This document shows positions 34,978 to 47,275 of a stretch of DNA of 64,000 bases, in pieces. Position numbers and translations under genes: made by a program. Each line of letters begins with the position of its first letter. Position 1 is the stretch's first letter. This DNA is from Sambucus nigra. Its lineage: Eukaryota > Streptophyta > Magnoliopsida > Dipsacales > Adoxaceae. Where the stretch lies: assembly GCA_949130495.1 (NCBI GenBank), contig OX422217.1, positions 579,489,606-579,553,605 on the forward strand, read 5' to 3'. A model generated the notes under the pieces. The model saw only the letters and a program-made list of their open reading frames with translations. It made no database searches and was not told the origin of the DNA.

Positions 34978-37654
34978 GTCAAGGAGACCATCTTTCCAAA
35001 ATGGAGCCTATACCAACGGATTAAGTCATTCGTATGTTGCCTTGGAAAGACATGATCTGGGAGCTATGAACGTAAGATGCCCTCACTGTGATGCGTTACA
35101 CTGGATTACTAAAAGATTGTCAGATTCTTCAATGAGGCGACCATTGTTTGGGAAGTGCTGTTTGCAGGGCCAAATTCGTTTACCCCCACTCATTGAACCA
35201 CATGCTGAAATTAAGCTTTTATTTGATGGTGATGATGACCGTTCAAAGTCCTTTCATACTTATACTAGCGAGTATAATGCTGCAAATGCGTTTACAAGTT
35301 TAGGTGTACAAATGGATGATCGGGTAATCAGGGGCAGGGGTCCATTGAGTTTCACGATTCATCGAGAGCTTTGTCAACGCACTGGATCCTTAATATCGGA
35401 TGTTGGATTGGAACATCAGGCTGCTTATGCTCAGTTGCACATATACGATCCAGATGTGGCTTTGGATATCCGCCATAATAAAAATCCGCATTTGAGGAGG
35501 GATGTTCTAAGTACAATTCAAGGGTCTTTATTGGTGAATAATGCTTTCACGTCGAAATATCGCGAGGCTTTTTCGATTTTGGAAAGGTAAAAAAGGGTGG
35601 GTCAGAGCTTACCTGCTTATCTCCACTACAATTCTTCAAAGGACCGCCGCACATATAATTTGCCATCTGCTGATGAGATTGCCAGGTGATGGCTCTAATG
35701 TCAGCGGCATGTGTGACATAATAGTTCGCCTCAAGGGGGGTAGTCAATTGATGCAGATTAACGAGTGCCATCCAGCATATTTTCCATTGCACTATGTCTT
35801 ATTATTTCCTCACGGTGAACTTGGTTGGCACCTTGACATGAAACTGTGGGATGTGGAACTTTGTACTGAAAAGGAAACACGTTTGACTCAAATGAATTAT
35901 TTTTTTTATCGAATGTTTCAACACCACTCGGAGTACTCCACGATACACAGAGGGGGGAAATTGTTTCAAGATTTCATTGTCGATGGTTGGGCTTCAATTG
36001 AGCAAAACCGTTTGACGTACCACCGACTAAATCAAGGAAAACTTCGGGTGGAGTTTTACAAAGATCTCACTGATGGTATGTCCAGCGGGTTACAACCGGG
36101 TCAAATTGGCAAAAGAATGATTTTTCCATCTTCTTTTACCGGGAGCGTGAGAAATATGTTTGAAATTTATCAAGATTCTATGGCAATTACGCGTTTCAAT
36201 CATCACCCGTATGTTTTTCTCATGACGACGGCAAACCCTAAATGGCCAGAGATCACAAAGGAACTCCTGTCTTTTCAAAATGCCTTCCTTTGCCCAGACT
36301 TGGTGGCATGTGTGTTTGAACTCAAGAGTAAGGCTTTAATGAAGGAGATTGAGAATAATCATATATTCGGCAAAAAAGTGGCACATGTCTTCATGATTGA
36401 ATTTCAAAAGCGAGGTTTACCTTACATGCACGCTTTAATTTTTCTTGATGGTCCTGACAAGATTAAAACACCTGCACAAGTTGATAAGATTGTTTCTACA
36501 GAGTTTCTTAACAGAGATGAAAATCCAGCCCTTTTTGAAACAATTTTGGGTTGTATGGTCCATGGGCCTTGCGGCTTACGGTCTCCTCACGCTCCGTGCA
36601 TGGAAAATGGTAAATGCACAAAGAAATATCCTCGGGATTTCTCACTGTCGACCACTATGGATAACGATGGGCATCCAATTTATCGTCGTATAAATGATGG
36701 TTGCGTCTATACTACGGCAAATGGAAAACATGTTGATAATCGAGATGTTATGCCGTATAATCCTCATATTTCCAGTATGTTAAATTGCCACATTAATTGT
36801 GAAGTTTGTACAGGGTTGAGATGCGTCAAGTACATTAATAAGTATACCTATAAGGGACATGATCGCACTACTATGGTCTTGGGAGGTGGTGATGAAATCC
36901 AACAGTACTTGGATGCTAGGTACATTGCCCCCCTGAGGCAGCTTAGAGAATATTGGGTAATCCAATGCATGCAGAAAAACCATCTGTTACCCGATTGGAA
37001 CTTCACCTACCTGGAATGCATCATGTTGTGTTCAATCCAGATGAGTCGATGGGTGAAATATTGCGTCGGGCTTCGACTCATCGATCTTCTTTGACAGCAT
37101 TTTTTGAATATTGTGCATCGAATGAATCCGCCCGTGCTTTCACTTATCAAGAGTTCCCCCAACACTTTGTTTGGCACAAAGTAACAAAGACTTGGGCTCC
37201 AAGGTCACCTACATCACCTTTTGCAATTGGTAGAATGTACTTTGCGAGCCCAAATTCCGGAGAAAGGTTATATTTGCATTTACTTCTAACCATTGTAAAA
37301 GGTCCGCATTCATTTGAGTGCTTACGGACGGTAAACAATGTCTTACACGATTCTTTCAAGTCCGCATGTGTTACATTGGGACTTTTAGAAGATGATGATG
37401 AATGGGTATAATGTTTGCAAGAGGCGTCGGTTATGCAGACAGGCTATCAACTTCGGCGCCTTTTCAATGTTATTCTAACGAATGCTCTCCGTTAGATCCT
37501 GCTTTATTATGGGAGCAGTTCGCATCGTGCATATGTGATGACCTTGCTCACAAGCTGCGTACCTCATTTGGAGTTGCATCTCCAACAGATTCTGAAATCA
37601 ACGACTATGGATTGTATCTTCTAAATGGCTTGCTCCAGGAAATAGGAAAAATCT
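34978..37654 (+). pseudogene. Helitron 1 Rep (HUH nuclease) region, broken
   Basis: Replication initiator that would nick and join Helitron ends. After the AG at 34977 come a Cys/His start ('CPHCDALHW'), the Helitron N-domain ('LPPLIEP', 'IYDPDVALDIRHNKNPHLRRD'), 'PLHYVLLFPHGELGWH' and the HUH site at 36411-36431. The site reads 'RGLPYMHALIF', so the first of the two metal-binding His is Tyr. The two-Tyr motif 'KYINKYTYKGHDR' (36828-36866) is present. Breaks are a TAA at 35588, an 11-base gap at 35683/35684 relative to Helitron 2, a missing base in the C run at 36928-36933, TAG at 36944, TAA at 37409, a lost base near 37480 and a gained base near 37645. No functional Rep is expected. Confidence 0.85.
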
Positions 37655-39245
37655 TTGTCTGATTATCCACCCATGCCTCTCCCTGTAAAAAATTGGAGCA
37701 CTACGAGAGAGAATAGGCTAATATGGGAACATCGACAACTTCAGCGAGATACCGACAACGCTATTGTGCATTCTGGCGTAGGACGTCTTAATCCGGGGCA
37801 AAGAAGGGCTTTTGATGCAATTACAACTTCTGTATTAGAGGCTAAAGTAACAACTTTCTTTTTGAATGGCGGAGCGGGTATGGGCAAGACGTTTTTGTAC
37901 AACACAATTTCGTCCTATTGTCGAGGTCGGGAGCACATAGTGATTACCGTTGCTTCTTCGGGTATTGCTTCATTACTATTGGTTGGTGGTCGTACTGCTC
38001 ATTCTACGTTTTGTATTCCCCTTGACATTCTCGAAAATTCAAATTGTGGGTTTACAAAGCAATCGATTCAGGCAGAGTTGTTTAAATTAGCCAAGCTTAT
38101 AATTTGGGATGAAGTGCCAATGCAACATCGATTCTTCATTGAGGCTGTTGACCGTACTTTGCAAGATACACTAGATAATAAGAAGCCTTTTGGAGGAATC
38201 ACAGTTGTTCTCGGTGGTGACTTTCGCCAAATCTTACCCGTAATACCCAAAGCCGTTAGAGAGAAAATAATTGGAGCATCTTTACGTCGATCAATGCTGT
38301 GGAAAGATATTGATGTTCTTTCCTTGGAGTTGAACATGCATCTCAATGGTACCGATATTAAAACTTTACAATTTTCAAATTTCCTAAACGAGGTATTTCT
38401 ATTCCCAATTAATATCACATCTACATATAGATTATTTTTTAATTCTTTACTAAAGAATGTATATTTTTATTCTTTACCAGATTGGGACAAACCCTGAGGA
38501 AACTGTCAGCATGCCATCGACATTACGCCGTTGTAAGAATGTTGAGGACTTAATAGGGGCCGTATATCCATTGCTAAATGTGGAGGGCATTGTTACATCT
38601 GCCTTCCTTAATGAAAGGACAATTCTCTCTGCCCGAAACGATGATGTAAATGCCATTAATACTGCTGCACTCAATACTTTCCCAGGCAATGCAGTTACGT
38701 ATTTCGTTGCGGATAAAATGTGCCCCGATGCAACTAACCAAAGCATAACCAACCAATTTCCCACGGAGTTTTTAAATGCACTTAACCCATCGGGGTTGCC
38801 ACTTTTTAAGTTGGAACTCAAAGTTGGATGTCCCATAATGTTGTTGCGAAATATTGCGCCCAAAGATGGACTTTGCAATGGAACTCGCTTAATAGTCACA
38901 AGGTGTGCGGAGAAAGTTATCGAGGACAAATTCCTAACGGGAGATAAATTTGGTATGACTGTATTCATTCTGAGAATATCCTTAACATCATCCTCTGCTG
39001 AAATGCCCATAAAGACGACTCGCTGCCAATTTCCAATCAAGTTAGCTTACGCCATGACTATGAATAAATCGCAGGGTCAATCTATTAAGTATGTTGGGGT
39101 TGACTTGAGAACACTCGTATTCAGTCAGGGCCAGTTGTACGTTGCTTTGTCACGTTGTACGAGCGCTAACCGCATCTCGATCCTCCTTCCAAATGACGAA
39201 GAAAATTCAACAACAAACATAGTTTACCCAGAAGTTCTTTTATAA
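37655..39245 (+). CDS. Helitron 1 PIF1-like helicase domain, open
   Basis: SF1 helicase of the Helitron RepHel protein, unwinding DNA during rolling-circle transposition. Exon 1 (37655-38392, 246 codons) has Walker A 'GGAGMGKTF', motif Ia '[10 protein letters not shown]', Walker B 'LIIWDEV' and '[10 protein letters not shown]'. An 88-bp intron with GT (38393) and AG (38480) keeps phase. Exon 2 (38481-39245) has '[22 protein letters not shown]', '[19 protein letters not shown]' and 'YVALSRC'. No stop or shift is seen in about 500 codons. It has no own ATG at the start: the frame is entered from Rep, separated by a one-base gain near 37645, so translation of this part is doubtful. Helitron 2 lacks it. 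Confidence 0.85.
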
Positions 39246-39439
39246 TTACTTGGTGAGTAACGACTCAATATATTGTTTGCTTCGAATCAATTGTCATTCC
39301 TTTATAAATTAGTGTTATTTCTATAAATTTGATCTAATTTTTATTCTTATAATAGGACAACAGATACCGCTCAAACAAGCCCCTGTTCATCTGAATCAAT
39401 CTTGCTAAGAGGTACATTACGCATCAATCATCACGTATG

Positions 39440-39755
39440 AAGAAATATGCTCCATATATGCAGAAGCTGTATGCATATATGCAGCATACTGTATGTATAT
39501 ATGCAGCATATATGCATACTCATATATGCATGTATGCATACAGTGATGGATCAAGCAAGTCTAAATTGGATCGAGTATTTATGGATCGAGCAGGTCTGAA
39601 TTCGTTTATCTTCCTTTTTCTATATTTTTTTTATTTCTGAATCGAGCATTTTTTGATCGAGCTTATACATATATCCATATGCATATATGCAATCATATAT
39701 GCAGATATGCTTGCATATATGCAGATATTATGCATATATGCAAGCTGCCAAGTGC
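39440..39755. repeat. ATATGC array, second site
   Basis: A loose array of ATATGCAGCATATATGC-like palindromic units (39440-39545, 39660-39745), ending in 'gcaagctgccaagtgca', as at 41660. Confidence 0.8.
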
Positions 39756-41379
39756 AAAGTTTATTCTTGATTTGCATCTTTTTTATCGGTGGTCGATTTG
39801 ATATATGATAGTAAGGCTGTTGTGTCTATGATTATAATAAAGAATAACCTCTGATAGTCATATTATTAACTTTCGTTTTTGCTTTTTTAGTGTATTTCAG
39901 TATAATATTTGTAATCATACTTGGTGCTTGAATTGTAAAACCTCATTGCCTTGGCTTATTTGACTGCAGGTGCTATTGGAGGGGATGTTTTTTCTATTGT
40001 CCGTGCTATTTGACTGCAAGTGTTTTTTCTATTTTCCGTGCTATTTGACTGGAACTGTTTTTCCCACTCTTCCACAACAACTTTCCTTAGACGTTTCACT
40101 CAAGATCTGACCATCTCTGCCTCAAAACAACATCAGAAAAAGGCATTTAATGGGTTTATGTGATTAAAGTTTTGGAAGGTATGATTTTATTTGGGCACCT
40201 AATATTCAGAACCTGATATGTTTTCTTCAAGTGCACACACACACGAGTTATATAAGTTTGCGATTACTTATACATATACTGATATGTACTTTTTTACTTA
40301 TATTGGTCTGATACAGGTATTTATACGAGTTATATAACGTTTACTTTGTATATTGTTCTGATACAAGTAATTTAATTGGTCTGATACGGGTTTAATTTGA
40401 TTTACACAGGTATATTGTTCGTCTCACACCAACTATGTCTCTCACCAACTATGTCTCATATGATAGGTATTTCCAAACATATATCAAACTATACAAAGAA
40501 TCTCATTAATTAATTAGAGTAAATCTTTGATTTATGAAAATGAAGATATATTCAATTTCTTTCGGATGTGAAAAACCTTTTTACATTGTTTTTGTTAAGT
40601 TACTCACATCTATATTACATAAAATTAGCGTTTTTCATAGAATAGATTTCCAGTTTTCACGCACTCATTACATACAACCTCAACCCACACACAAGTTCTT
40701 CACTATGAGTTTGTGTCTGAGTGTGTGCTGATGTGAGTACAAGTTTCTGTTTATTTGAGTTTAGGGTTTATTAAAATGAAAAGAACTGAAATAAGAAGAG
40801 GAAACGAATGAACGGACAAAGTGCGAAGAGTAAAATGGTATAAAATAATGAAAGATATAGTCATGGCCACCACTATTTACATCAAAGCACCTATTAAAGG
40901 GGACAGTGAATAGAGAGAGCGATAAAGAGAGGAGAGTTGATACACAGAAATACCTGAATTGATAAAGGAGACCGAGGAGATAAAGAGCTTTGAATTACAA
41001 TTGGTTCTTTTAACTTGATACATTTCAATTATGTGTGTGGTGGTATTAACCTTCGATCCCCCGATAAATGTTTTATTAACTTCTCTCAAGTAGCTTAAAT
41101 GTTAGACTATTATCTTTTTCTTCTACAAGTTTTATGGTTTTAAACAGAATGTATGCAGTTGTCAAGTAAGGTAAGCCTCTTTGTTTCTGTCTACTGTGTG
41201 GTCAAGTGTCCCGATGTGTGCATATATTGTGTTTGTGTGTTTGTATCAGAAGTTGCATATATAGAGTGTTTAGGTGTTTATATGAGCGTGTATTTGTGTG
41301 TTTAGAAGTTTGTTCGAGTATTCGTATAGGGCATTTTTTGATCGAGCTTACTTATTTATCCCTATATACTATACATATA

Positions 41380-41690
41380 TCCATATGTATATATGCAATC
41401 ATATATGCAGATATATGCATATATGCTGCATATATCTGCATATATATGCATATATGCTGCATATATGCAGATATATGCATATTCTTGCATATATGCTGCA
41501 TATATGCAGATATATGCATAGTTGCTTGCATATATGTTGCATATATGCAGATATATGCATATATGCTTGCATATATCGGCATATATGCATATATGCAGCA
41601 TATATGCAAGGTGCCAAGTGTAAAGTTTGCTAAAGTTTTCTAAAATCATAGCTTTGCATCTATATGCAAGCTGCCAAGTGCAAGACTTTA
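41380..41690. repeat. ATATGC array, third site
   Basis: A dense array of GCAGATATATGCATATATGCT-like units with the same left ('gatcgagctta', 41340) and right ('caagctgccaagtgcaa', 41666) borders as the second site, so the whole block was duplicated. ORFs on both strands here are artefacts of the array. Confidence 0.85.
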
Positions 41691-42193
41691 GTTTTATTCT
41701 CGATTTGCAACTTTTGTTTCAGTGGTCGATTTGCATCTTTTTTTCCAGTGGTCGATTTGCATCTTTTTTCAGTTGTCGATATGCTAACATTTCATAGCTT
41801 TGACAGTTCCAATTTCATAACTTTGACATTTAAAATTTCATAAAAGTACTTGATGGAAGAGGTTTTTCTCTTTAATATCTTAAGTTGTAATTTTCTCTTT
41901 AATATCTCAGGTTTTTGTATGAAATAGAGGGAGCAAGGAGCTGAAATTTCATAGCATAAGTTGATTCTGACCTCTGTCTTGGAACCTCTAAGGTACTCTT
42001 TCTACCTCACATTCTCATATTGTGTATTCTATTTGTATTTACATTTGCTGCTCCATATATGCTGCTCCCCCCCACCCCACCCCACCCCACATCCTATATA
42101 GCTAACGTACAATGTTTTTAGGAAGAAACTATTTTTTTGTCTTTTCATTTCAGGTTTTAAGCCAAGACCAATCAAACATGGACTTAATTTTTA

Positions 42194-42300
42194 TGCTACG
42201 GGACTTCTATGGGGCTGCTACGGGGCTAATACAAGGCTGCTATGGTAATAGCTACTACAGGGCTGCTATGGGGCTGCCACGGGGCTGCTATAGGGCTTCC
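42194..42300 (+). repeat. GGGCTGCTAYG minisatellite
   Basis: About nine degenerate 10-12 bp units (GGGGCTGCTATG, GGGCTGCCACG and similar). Confidence 0.8.
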
Positions 42301-42591
42301 ATTGATATATATTTATTTTTTAAAGATGTTTGTTTTATTGAAGCTTTTGTTAGGCAATTTTTTTATTTTTAATATTACTGGCTTTGTTGTTATCCCTTGA
42401 GAAGGGTGGATAGTCCAATAAACAAAGGAGACTCTGCCCAATTTTTTTAAAACTTTGACACTTAGTTTTTTTTAGACACAATGAGAATTTATTTGACGAA
42501 TACTGTATATTTCATATTATATGTGAATTTGTTTGATGAATTTAGATTATTTGAATGTTGTTGGACTATTTGTTGTTTGTTAAGAAGGGTG

Positions 42592-42596
42592 AATAG
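42592..42596. repeat. Target duplication AATAG, left
   Basis: AATAG directly before the LTR at 42597. An identical AATAG follows the 3' LTR at 48249-48253. Confidence 0.95.
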
Positions 42597-42704
42597 TGTA
42601 AGGACATTTTTGTCCATTAATAATTTATTATGCCGCACGCCGTTACACCATTGAAGAAATTCAAGATTCATATCAAAAGAAGAAGAGGAATCAAGACTGA
42701 CAGC

Positions 42705-42883
42705 CGGACCGGTCCGCCTCCCTACCGGACCTATCCGCCAACGGACCGATCCACCCTCAACCGGACCGATCCGCTTGCTACAGATCCAGTATACCCCGGA
42801 CCGCAAGCGAACCGATGAAGCCACAGAATAAAAGAACCGATCCGGTCAATCGGACCGATCCGCCCCCAAGCCGGACCGGTCCG
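42705..42883. repeat. CGGACCGGTCCG palindrome cluster (TR-GAG1 LTR)
   Basis: Perfect 12-bp palindromes at 42705-42716 and 42872-42883, with one- or two-base variants (CGGACCGATCCG) at 42762 and 42851 and others near 42726, 42742 and 42798. The 3' LTR repeats the cluster at 47384-47562. Confidence 0.9.
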
Positions 42884-42938
42884 CTTGGGATAAACTCGAG
42901 CAGTTCCGTGAATTATTTTACCACTAATTTGTTTTTCC

Positions 42939-42948
42939 TATATATATA
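42939..42948 (+). promoter_or_regulatory. TR-GAG1 LTR TATA box
   Basis: TATATATATA in the middle of the LTR just downstream of the palindrome cluster, conserved as ATATATAT at 47620-47627. This is the expected U3 promoter position. Confidence 0.6.
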
Positions 42949-43571
42949 CCTATTTCGGTGGTGTATTTTTTAAGACTTTTCAAGACGAATTTTAGAGTCC
43001 TAAATACTCTAACTCTTCACCTATTGAGCCCTAGACTCTAGGTTTTTTGATTCACACAATTGCCAATCCTTTGTGAATCTTTTTGGTAACCCAAGAACAC
43101 AACTTTTTAGTTTGTTCAAACCTTTGTGGAGAGATCTTTGCAACCGAGGGCTGCGTGTCATTGCTGAGGGAGTCTCTACAAAGTTTTATGGCTGCGTGTC
43201 ATTGAGGAGTGTTGCGGTTCTTCCTTTGTTGATTGGACTGAGGTTCATGTGGGTTCGCTGCGTGTGGATTCATTGCTGACGACACCGACCGACGCCTGCG
43301 GGTATTCGTGTGTCACTGTATTTCATTGTAATCCGTGTAAGTTGCGATTTACTTATTTTAGTGAAATAAAAAGGTTTTGCCCTGCGAGGATTTTTCCTTA
43401 ACTTATTTCGCATACTTTATTTGTTTATGGCTTGACACACGCTCCGTAGATGGATGTTTAGGGGCTGATTTTATTTGATTTAAAAGTAGACTCTAATTAA
43501 ATAAGGGTTACTTGGAATCTTGCGAATTTAATTTAATTTAATTTAAATCGATATTACACGCGTTCTCAAAT

Positions 43572-43588
43572 TGGTATCAGAGCGGGTT
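43572..43588 (+). promoter_or_regulatory. TR-GAG1 primer-binding site
   Basis: TGGTATCAGAGCGGGTT follows the LTR end by three bases; the first 12 bases match the initiator-Met tRNA complement. A second copy lies at 43667-43680. Confidence 0.85.
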
Positions 43589-43661
43589 ACGCTAATTTAT
43601 CGCATGATCCTGTTTTTTTTAAAGGATTTATTTTTTGATACAATTTGACCTCTCACGTCGT

Positions 43662-43706
43662 CAAATTGGTATCAGAGCAGGTTGCGCTAATTTATTGCGT
43701 ATTCCT
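43662..43706 (+). repeat. Duplicated PBS segment
   Basis: CAAATTGGTATCAGAGC followed by 'aggttgcgctaatttattgcg' repeats the segment at 43566-43610. The second PBS-like copy is about 95 bp downstream of the first. Confidence 0.85.
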
Positions 43707-43778
43707 ATTTTCCGCAAAATCGTGTGATATTGATTTTTTTTGAAAAATCAGTTTTGTGAAAATTCGCATTTTTTTCCT

Positions 43779-45651
43779 ATGGAGCACTTATATAATCAGA
43801 TGCCTATTTTTGACAAGTCTAATTATGCCTACTGGAATGCTCGTATGAAATAGATTTTAAAATCTATTGACGAGCGTGTTTGGTTGCTTTGCAAAAATGG
43901 TTGGACTCCTCCCACGGTCAGTGTTAATAACATCACTACTTTAAAACCCGTGTCAGACTGGACTGAAGATGATTATAAATTGTCCAATTTTAATTCCTGT
44001 GGTCTGAGTGCTATTTCTGGAGCTGTCTCTCCTGATGAGTTTCGCCGAATTATGACGTGCACCACGTCTAAAGAGGTTTGGGATGTTTTGAAATTGACAC
44101 ATGAGGGTACGAACGCGGTTAAAGAGTCAAAATTACAAAATTTGGCCACCCAATTTGAGACTATCACCATGTCTGAGTCTGAATGCTTGGATGATTTTTA
44201 TGCACGTTTGTCGGACATTGTTAACACATGTTTTAATTTGGGTGAGGTGATTGATAACACGCGTGTCGTTAAAAAGATTTTGAGATCTCCCCCAAAACGC
44301 TTTATTCCTAAAGTCACTGTTTTGAACTCTTTGGGAAATTTGAAATCACTTAAGTTGGAAGAACTTGTAGGAGATCTTCAAACCTATGAGATTGACATGT
44401 TTCCCAAAACCATTAAGGCTAAGGATAATGGCATTGCTTTAAAGACTCATTTTAAGAAAAAGAAAGAAAAAGTTTGTGAGTCCGATTCTGAGGGAAATTT
44501 TGATTTTAATGATATGGCCTTGTTTGCGAAATATTTTAAAAAATTTCTCAACATGAACAAAAATAATTCTTCTAATAAAAAGAATTTTTTTGAGAAAAAT
44601 AAAAAGAAAGGAAAGGCTAAAGAAAGTGGTGAGAGGGAAAAAGGGAATGACTCCGATGAGGGTGTGAGGAAGATTTTGAAAACGTCACTTGTTTTGAATG
44701 TGGGGTAAGGGACATAAGTCGTTTGAGTGTCCTACGTGGCTTAGAAAGAAAGGAAAGAAAATAGCTATGCCCGCCACACTTAGTGATAGTAGTGAAGGTG
44801 ATGGTGATGAGACTAGTGGTGAGAAGTTTGTAGCTTTTTCTAGTCATGTGAGCACACCCACTTTATCTCACAAAAGTGCACACGAAAGCAATGATGGTGA
44901 TTTGTGTTCTTTGAGTGAGGGAGAAAGTGAAAGTGAGAGTGGAGATGAAAGTGAGCTCCAAAAATATTTTAGAGATTTGTACACCGAGACCTTGAAAACA
45001 AAGAAGTATAATAGGGATTTAGGTCGTCGGGTTTTAGATTTGGAGAAAGAGAAGGAGGTTTTGAGAAAGGAAAAGTGTGTTTTGGCCGACACGTTGTCTA
45101 GTCTGACGACACGTGTATCCCAACTTGAGAGTGATCTTGAACGTGGCACGGAGGTCAAAGTCAATTTTTTGAACGCACCTAAGAAGGTTGAAAAGGTGGT
45201 TCATAAGGTTAAAGGTGAGAAGTTAGGAATAAGTCATGACGGTGCTTCTTCTTCCCAATTAGCACCCGAGCCGGTTCCCACTTTAGTGACAGTTTCACAT
45301 GTGCCTCACCCTAACCCACCTAGGCGTCCCATTCCCATTAGGAGAGTGTGTCCTAGAGTTTTTTAAAGAGGTGTTCCTAGGCCTATTTATGTTTGCTCAC
45401 ATTGCAAGAGGAGAGGCCACCTTAGGGAATTTTGCTTTAAGTTGGGGTATGTGTCACGTTTTTCTTCTACACGTGTTTCTGGCACACATGCACCCACACA
45501 TGATACTTTACATGCTCTCGGAGACTACATGAGAGAGTTTGCACATTTAGGTGAGCAAGTTAAGTTTTTAGTCAAAACTTCACAAGAATTGATGGAGGTT
45601 TTTCATAAGCTGTCACCACCTTTGGAAAAAACCCCTGCACCTAATGATTGA
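43779..45651 (+). pseudogene. TR-GAG1 Gag
   Basis: Sirevirus-type Gag (UBN2/gag-polypeptide fold) that would form particles and bind RNA. The ATG at 43779 is followed by 'FDKSNYAYWNARMK', then a TAG at 43851, then a frame open to 44708: 'LKSIDERVW', 'KLSNFNSCGLSAI', 'VWDVLKLTHEGTNAVKESKL', 'LDDFYARLSDIVNTCFNLGE', 'RVVKKILRSPPKRFIPKV', and an acidic/Lys-rich linker. The first zinc knuckle, TCFECG...GHKSFEC, is split by a frameshift at about 44700. The second part (44698-45651) is a coiled-coil-like region rich in E/K/L (about 44950-45170), has a TAA at 45364 and a second CX2CX4HX4C knuckle ('CSHCKRRGHLREFC', about 45395-45436). Three lesions make it inactive. The order matches TR-GAG2. Confidence 0.85.
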
Positions 45652-47275
45652 GGTTTGACTTGTTTACTAGCATAGGGTGATTTTCATGATGACATTGTTT
45701 GCCTATTGCTAGTATGTATCTTTTCTGTATATTTTGTTTGAAAATTTCTGAAAAATACAAAAAGATTTTATTTTGACAAAAGCTTTTGAAAAATCCAAAA
45801 AGATTTTTGTATTTTGTTTGCACCGTTTATGGATGAACACTTTGGATGACCAAGTCACAACATCATTCCATTTTCATGTGACTATTTGATAGTATTTTGA
45901 GACAATAGGTCAATTCATCCATGTGCTTTATAATGTTTGGAGTCATTAAGATGTAATTGAGTGTTTCTTCCTACATGTTTGACTCATGTTTCCTTTATTG
46001 CACACATGCACGGATTTGTTTGATTATTGTGCTTGTCTTATCACATGTTGGTTGGGTGTTTTCACTTCAATCCTATCCTTAAAACGAACCAAGCGCGATA
46101 TTTTTTTTATAAGGAAATTGTGCATATAAAAACCGTTTTGTGAGTTTGTGTGCTTTGTTTGAAAACGGGGAAGGGCTGCGAAAGGTTCATTTTGCCTTTG
46201 CGAATATTAAGGCACCGTTAAATTGGACCTAAAAAATGGAGGAATTTTATTATCCGAGGTCCAAAGAGGTTAAAAGAGCCCAAAAAAATTGAAAGGCAAT
46301 AAAAATATATTCATGCCAAAAAGGGGCCATTTAGGTTTTTCCACCAATTCTCCAAAGTTTGAGAATTTAGATCACCTCTAAAAGAAAAAATATATATGAG
46401 GGAGTTTGGTTGGAGAATTTAAAACGGGTTTGCACGTCCTTGAAATGCTTGAAAATGCGCTACATAATTTTGGACGTTATTGGTGTAAAAATCACTTTGA
46501 CTTTGATTTGTTGATTTGCATAAGACGATGTCATCTAAATTAAACAATCTTTTCACCTAAGGATACTTTTGATGTTCATTCGTTAGGAGTACACGTATGC
46601 ATCGTGCACATATGATTGATTGAGTTGATTTTCCTATCGAATGTGTTCACACCCATTCATTCCATTTCCATGACTTGGTTGTTTGAGTCTAAATCCATGG
46701 TGTGATTTTTGTATCATATTTGTTCAAATTGGTATCTTATCTTTGTATGAAAATTTTGAAAAATTCAAAAATAGTTTGTGAAGTTTTTTTTGAGCATCTC
46801 CTTGCAAGAGCACGTTTACCATATTGTTTGATGCCCTATTTTGTATACCGTGACACCCCGATTTTGCTTATTTGATTCATTCTTCTCATTTGTCTATTTG
46901 GGGACATCATAAAAAGGGGGAGAAAGAATTATCATATTATGGGGGAGTTTGAATTTTGGGGGAGTTTTTGAGATGTTGCTTATGTTTTTATCATATATTA
47001 TCTCATTTCAAACTCGATATGTCACTTGGTATTTTTCTTTTTCTCATGTGTGTAGGTACTACATGGATTATCATTGGATTGCACACCCTGATGAGAAAAG
47101 CTTTGAGATTTGATGATTCCTGAAGAATTGAAGAGCAAACGCTGTAGACTTATTCAATTGTATCTTTCCAGTTTTGGGTTCATGGAAGGGTAGATTTGTA
47201 TAGGCATTTTTAGTTGTTTGATAATTCGGATGTTTTATTTTTATGTATGTACTGGCATAGACATAGGGGGAGATT
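45652..47275 (+). other. TR-GAG1 3' non-coding region with conserved block and PPTs
   Basis: No ORF of note. A block at about 46163-46440 (starting GGGGAAGGGCTGCGAAAGG, then 'gcaccgttaaattggacct') has a clear relative in TR-GAG2 at 62592-62815. Purine tracts of AGGGGGAG type occur at about 46914, 46949, 46966 and 47264-47275; the last abuts the 3' LTR. Confidence 0.8.

Larger units (their letters stand above)
39246..42596 (+). other. Helitron 1 tail: arrays and unassigned sequence
   Basis: No gene recognised. It holds a possible small downstream exon (GT near 39253 to AG near 39356, then about 50 bp), two ATATGC arrays (39440-39750 and 41380-41690) each followed by the same 'gcaagctgccaagtgca' block, which points to a segmental duplication, a region shared with the end of Helitron 2 (40395-40525), and a GGGCTGCTAYG minisatellite at 42194-42300. 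The 2 kb beyond 40530 has no match elsewhere in the window and may be captured DNA. Confidence 0.5.
42597..43568 (+). repeat. TR-GAG1 5' LTR
   Basis: 972 bp, from TGTAAGGACA to TTCTCA. It is nearly identical to 47276-48248, with scattered substitutions. It has a CGGACCGGTCCG palindrome cluster at 42705-42883 and a TATA box at 42939-42948. ORFs here are chance. Confidence 0.95.

Noticed and set aside
38068..39040. Minus-strand ORFs opposite the helicase
   Set aside because: They are shadows of the helicase coding strand, which carries all the SF1 motifs.
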